This document shows, piece after piece, positions 59,826-64,000 of a stretch of 64,000 nucleotides of DNA. How positions within the stretch are numbered: position 1 is the first letter of the stretch; the number at the start of each line of letters is the position of its first letter. The notes beneath the pieces are model-generated. The model did no database searches. It was not told where the DNA came from and saw only the letters and a program-made list of their open reading frames with translations. Source of the DNA: Fasciola hepatica (taxonomy: Eukaryota > Platyhelminthes > Trematoda > Plagiorchiida > Fasciolidae); assembly GCA_948099385.1 (NCBI GenBank), contig CANUEZ040000024.1, positions 23,180,501-23,244,500 on the forward strand, in the 5' to 3' direction. Made by a program: the position numbers and the translations under genes.

Positions 59826-59910
59826 GGGGTTAGAACACCGGGACTAGCACGCAGCTAGAGAACTATTTGGAAGCGTTGATATTAATTGCAATACCACTGG
59901 GCTACAAGCA
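59826..59910 (-). repeat. tRNA-like element, tentative
   Basis: The minus strand has a clean A box (TTGTAGCCCAGTGGTATTGC) and a weak B box (GGTGTTCTAACCCC) about 55 bp later. Probably another SINE head. Confidence 0.4.
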
Positions 59911-60065
59911 CTAACCGTATACGCTTGACACTTGTATCAAGCGAAAATAAGCCAGGAGTGAACAAGGACAGTCATAATGAGATCTAATGAGAACAGAAGG
60001 GAGACAAATGTCGTGAGATGCAGGCTTTTCGTTTACTGTTGTCTGCCGCGTACGTAAAACATTTC

Positions 60066-60067
<2 letters not shown>

Positions 60068-60125
<58 letters not shown>
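60068..60125. repeat. (TA)29 microsatellite
   Basis: 58 bp of perfect TA, able to extrude as a cruciform. Confidence 0.97.
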
Positions 60126-60128
<3 letters not shown>

Positions 60129-60212
60129 CAACGAGAAATAAATTACAGTGATATGGGCTGGATTGAAAGCTATTACTGTGCGTTCACTGGGTGGCGGGAG
60201 AAGTTTGTTCGG

Positions 60213-60548
60213 TTAGCGCTGAGACAAACACAAATTTTGTGTCAACCTTGGTTGTGAACAAGGCGCTGGCTGATGCGTCATGATAATCATCGCTCTGCTG
60301 AATGTCAACAGTTTCGATTAGGGATTGCGCATCATCACTCTGAAGGATAGGGTCACACCAAATTTGTGACCTGATGCAATGAAGTGTTTTGCAACGGAAG
60401 AAGCCGGTGATCTGACATTATTCTGTGGGGCCGTTGTGGGCTGCATCTTTGATTTTCCCAACCTTTTGGGTATGCTGTCCAGTAACACATTGTCATAGAC
60501 CGCCATTCCCATTCTCTCTGGAGTAAGTGCTTGTACCTGCCTAAGCAC
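60213..60548 (-). pseudogene. Penelope-like retroelement tail (GIY-YIG-type region), decayed
   Basis: The minus strand reads SIPKRLGKSKMQP, APQNNVRSPASSVAKHFIAS, GHKFGVTLSFRVMMRNP, a TAA stop, then SKLLTFSRAMIIMTHQPAPC and PRLTQNLCLSQR. The order (EH-x-PKWL, SSIAKHL-x-TGH, SFRV, KLL-x-F-x-EAL-x-I, QP-x-LC-x-Q, L-x-LCLPW) is the end of the GIY-YIG endonuclease region of Penelope-like elements and their relatives. One stop and missing upstream sequence make it dead. The exact clade is inferred. Confidence 0.55.
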
Positions 60549-61138
60549 CTACTGGGCTTTGGCTCATCGGGTTTTCATTCTTTCTATACCCTTACAGATC
60601 GTGCATGTGCAACACCCACGGAATAGCGCTGCATTCAGCACATCCGGTGGCCCTGCTTGTCTGTGTTTGTCTTGAACCGCCGTCGCTGTCGTTTTCGTCG
60701 TAGTCGTATCCGCTGTGTCGTGAGCGCGTTTGTTACGGTGTTACACTCCGATACTCGTTCAGTCAAGTAGCGATCCGTTCTATTAGCATATACGTCATCG
60801 CAGATACGAGTGAACAGAGAGACAACAAGTGAGACCGTGAGATCAGCAAGACTGTCTGCGTGATTTTTGAAGCTTAACGTTCCAGTTGTCTGTAATAGAC
60901 ATGTTACAGAAATCTATTCGTGCTCGAGAGTCATACCACGTTTACCGGAAAACACTGTGAGTATTTGTTAAAGCGATAAGCCATGCTCACTCTAACAGAA
61001 AGGTAGGCATTTCCACAACCCAACATAGTTCATAACTTGGTTTTCATCAGGCTTAGATTTTTGAAACTGATAACCTCATCTTGCTGACAGTTGTTGATTT
61101 CCAAATTTTTTTGTTTGTTTGAAGAACTGAATCAGACC
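60549..61138. other. No recognised gene; possible upstream region of the next frame
   Basis: A CGT/CGC-rich stretch (about 60,675-60,740) stands out from the AT-rich surroundings. A pyrimidine-rich AG (TTTTTTTGTTTGTTTGAAG) lies at about 61,106-61,124, in acceptor position for the next frame. Confidence 0.35.
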
Positions 61139-61285
61139 ATGTTGATCACCATGGAAAACATTTGTAACAACGTTGAAACCTCTGAAGACGAAAACTCGCA
61201 TTGCAATACTGAAGCAGCCTATTTCTCTCATCTGTTGTCAGGTTGTGAATTTTTGGATGTGTTAGACGCAGTAGAGGGAGAGTAG
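61139..61285 (+). CDS. Short acidic frame, possible terminal exon, product unknown
   Basis: From ATG: 48 codons, MLITMENICNNVETSEDEN...LLSGCEFLDVLDAVEGE, then TAG. Strongly acidic and Asn/Glu/Asp-rich, with a hydrophobic-acidic C-terminus. Open upstream to the acceptor-like AG at about 61,124, so it may be the last exon of a longer gene. No family recognised. Confidence 0.3.
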   Translation: MLITMENICNNVETSEDENSHCNTEAAYFSHLLSGCEFLDVLDAVEGE

Positions 61286-63937
61286 TGGGAAACCCTGGGC
61301 TTGTGGAGGAGGGGGTGGTGAATGTGTCCAGTTTTTAAAGACATAAAAAGACGGAACACTATAAATCAAGACTCAGTGAGTTAATCATCCGGCTTGCATA
61401 CTGACTACAGCCATATATTGAGCTGGTGGTCCAAAACCTGTTATCTCAGGAGCAAACACGATTTTCTTAGACGATTAAGTGTCTGTGTGTTTGTGTGCAA
61501 TCTGTTGCTGCCCTACACGAAGGCACTCAAGAGCAGCAAGGAAAACGAACGCAGCACCAGCGAAAAATTGCACTCCGACCATATCTAATTGCAATGAACA
61601 CAAGGGCTTAATAATTATTGAGGATCAAGGTCATTTGATCTCGGAGTAGGAAACAGCCAATGAGAAACAAGGTCGGTGTGCAAACAGTGTCCGGACGTGC
61701 GATGTTCCATATTCTATAAAAAGTAGTTTGAAAGCCTTGCGCCGTAGTTTAAGAGTCGTCCATGGGTAACGAGGAGCTTCTGCGTGGAAGTATAAATCAT
61801 GCTATTTTTTCAGCCAAAGAAACAAAACTGTTGATGGTTGTACTATTGTGATATTGTGTCTGTCGCAGGAAACACGTGCGGTTGTTGTGATACCACGAGT
61901 GGATTTACGATCCTCTCTGTGTGACTAAAGAAATCTGTGCACCCCTCGTTCTACTACTCTCGTGGGCTTGTTTCCGCTCACGTCTAATAGGGATTTTTCC
62001 GAGCTTTTAAAATAGCGAAATGTCCCCTCAATGGGGTTGAAAAGCTCACCATAAGAAGGAAGAATCGCAATAATTAACAAACAAACGAGCTTTGGATGTC
62101 CTGTCTCTGTCACTTCTTTTGCGGACCTCTTTGTTTTGCGGGATTAACTCAATGGATGAAAAGGGCCTAACGTCGAACCATTATGTTAGATCAAAGCTGA
62201 GTTGATGACCAAAAGCCGCCCAAAAACTAACGATCAGTTTTTACGCCCTCGTGCGCCATTCGGTGTGACTCCGACATCAAATCGCCTGCACATCAGAACC
62301 ACTTGATGATTGCACCCTTGTCCATATTATCTACAGGATTACAAGTTTCCACGAGGTCGAAAAGCGAAAATCACATGACACAACAGTTGAATGTTTTACG
62401 CGCCTATGTGGCTCCTTTGGGTTTCGAGTCTTGTTCATCTTTGATGCATTTTCGTGCTGTTTTGACTCAAAAAACCTGTTTGCCTCGATGGCTCAGATTT
62501 AGTTCTATACTACAAAGAACTCTGGTTACGTGTGAGGGTCAAAATAGCCAATGCTCCGCCGTATATACATGTCGGGGACAGACAGTCCAGGTAGTGGTGA
62601 TGGACGACTCCTAAACTGCGGCGAAAAGCACTTAAACTACGGCGTATAATGTAGATAAGAGACAGTAAAAAACATGACGATCGAACTCACAGAAAGAGCC
62701 ACATTACATTTGTTGTTGTAGGCGCACGCTGTCCTACCTTACTGTCATTTATGAACGGTTTTTTCTAATGTCGATGTGTGCCAATGCTACACGGATCGAA
62801 GGCAGTGATGTGTCCCACACACGTTGCACACGTTGCGACAGATCACCTGGCTTGTTGATCTTATAATGGGGGCTCGTAAACAAGAAAACAAAACAATCAA
62901 ACCGACGTTCCTGAAAATCCATCCGATTTTTGTTCATTACCTAACAGTTTACATGGTCACATGAGTCAAACCAACGAAGACAAAAAGTAGTGGTCATTTA
63001 GGCGATTTATATGTGGTTGTCGAATGCGTCCCCGATCTCAACGATGACCAAGTAGTCAGTGATTCAAACGTCACAGCAGCGTAACTCGATCCTGCCTCAT
63101 TGACAGCTTGTGGAATCTGGATAGCCCGGTTATGACTGAGACAAGTGTGATCGGTACACAAGAATCGATCTGGTTTTTACGACTTCACTGACCGGTGTAT
63201 AAACCAGACAAACGTAGTCAAATTATTCCCGGTCCGAACGTTAACCTCGAATGTGGTAATGTCTCACGCGCCCAAAATAAAGTACAGCCTAAAATCAGGA
63301 TCTATTGAAAAATAGTCTTACCTGACGATTATAACCGAAAGCTTCCAATAAAAATAGTTGTTGATGTGAATAAACTAGCCACAAACAGAAAATTTTACAC
63401 AAAAAAGAATCATATTTAGTTAGTTCTCTGTGGACAAGATGACCATCTGAAGTTCCACAGGAGCCTCGCAGACCTACGAAACATCTGCTATTGCCTGCAA
63501 ATGCCTTTCGCCTTCCCACTGAACTATACTTCTCCACTACAGCAATTACTTTATTGATCAATTGCAGATTCCAAAGCCATTCACCTTGAACGTATTGACC
63601 GTGTCACTCTAAAATATTTACATACAAAGCTATGCAGTCTTCTTTTGAATGACCCGGGGAGGTTTAACTAAAAGATCATGAAGACCCCACTCGCCCCGTA
63701 TCCCCCTAACACCACGGTAAATTTCGACTTATCCTTCACGAATTATCTGATACGTGAACTTGCCTAACCCCGGTGTATACAGGGGACGAAAGGGTCAAAA
63801 CCAAATTCCGTGAGCATACCGGCACTTGTTCACTGAAAGCGAGACTAAGAAACGTTTTGCTTGAAGCATGAGCCCTTGACTGAACATAAACAAAATAATA
63901 GAATGCTCATATCAAAAATTTAAACTTCATACAATAA
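61286..63937. other. No recognised gene
   Basis: The longest frames are 103 codons (62,303-62,614, plus) and 88 codons (63,295-63,561, minus), without motifs or convincing borders. A small hairpin CCCCGGTGTATACAGGGG occurs near 63,767. Confidence 0.4.
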
Positions 63938-63991
63938 GTCCTCATTCTGAAGGTTAGCCGTGTTAACCGACGAAATAGCTTTAGGAACATG
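63938..63991 (-). repeat. Short dispersed repeat, copy 2
   Basis: The minus strand reads TTCCTAAAGCTATTTCGTCG then GTTAACACGGCTAACCTTCA and GAATGAGGA, matching 3,868-3,919. The copy lies at the window edge, so the full element may extend outside. Confidence 0.55.
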
Positions 63992-64000
63992 ACCTTGTAA

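Noticed and set aside
62303..62614. 103-codon plus-strand frame
   Set aside because: No motif, no splice borders and unremarkable composition; probably chance.
1..64000. CRISPR arrays, bacterial operons, rRNA genes, a viral genome
   Set aside because: No regularly spaced repeats, Shine-Dalgarno-led gene strings or rRNA signatures. The retroelement remains are broken LTR, Penelope-like and Tc1-like copies within eukaryotic DNA.

Overview
This window looks like nuclear DNA of a eukaryote, most likely a parasitic flatworm (fluke or tapeworm). It is AT-rich and gene-poor, with decayed retroelements, tRNA-derived short repeats, microsatellites and short reading frames bounded by GT/AG splice-like sites. 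There are no bacterial operons or rRNA genes. The flatworm call rests on element types only (Ty3/gypsy pol with a CsRn1-like feel, a Penelope-like tail, tRNA-derived SINEs). It is an inference, because no complete host gene is visible.

The dominant structure is a very large inverted repeat. Bases 5,159-20,503 reappear, reverse-complemented, at 22,560-37,826 (arms about 15.3 kb, spacer 2,056 bp). Paired positions sum to about 43,063 over the inner two thirds and to 42,985 at the outer end. The inner 4.3 kb of the arms is identical wherever I compared it. Outside that, the arms differ by roughly 1-4%, with patches near 8-10% and one indel of about 69 bp. The inner breakpoint lies inside a Ty3/gypsy integrase. 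A 368-bp solo LTR of the same family sits 50 bp outside the left outer breakpoint. A second, smaller inverted repeat (arms about 460 bp at 37,990-38,449 and 41,847-42,306) begins only 163 bp beyond the right outer breakpoint.

Layout: 1-5,158 is unique sequence with a tRNA-derived SINE, a MITE-like hairpin and the solo LTR. 5,159-20,503 is the left arm. 20,504-22,559 is the spacer: a SINE, a third copy of a 274-bp arm segment, and RT-RNase H-integrase remains. 22,560-37,826 is the right arm. 37,990-42,306 is the second inverted repeat and its 3.4-kb spacer. 42,307-64,000 is mostly non-coding, with a well-bounded candidate exon (45,835-46,058), a dead Tc1-like transposase, a Penelope-like tail, several tRNA-like repeats and three simple-repeat tracts.

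The inner ends of the arms hold a rearranged Ty3/gypsy element: integrase, then a gag fragment in the opposite orientation, then more integrase with one stretch duplicated, then the 3' LTR. The arms also carry paired open frames, some with good splice borders, that may be exons of a host gene duplicated head-to-head. I cannot name that gene. Whether the palindrome is a real chromosomal structure or an assembly or haplotype artefact is the key open question.
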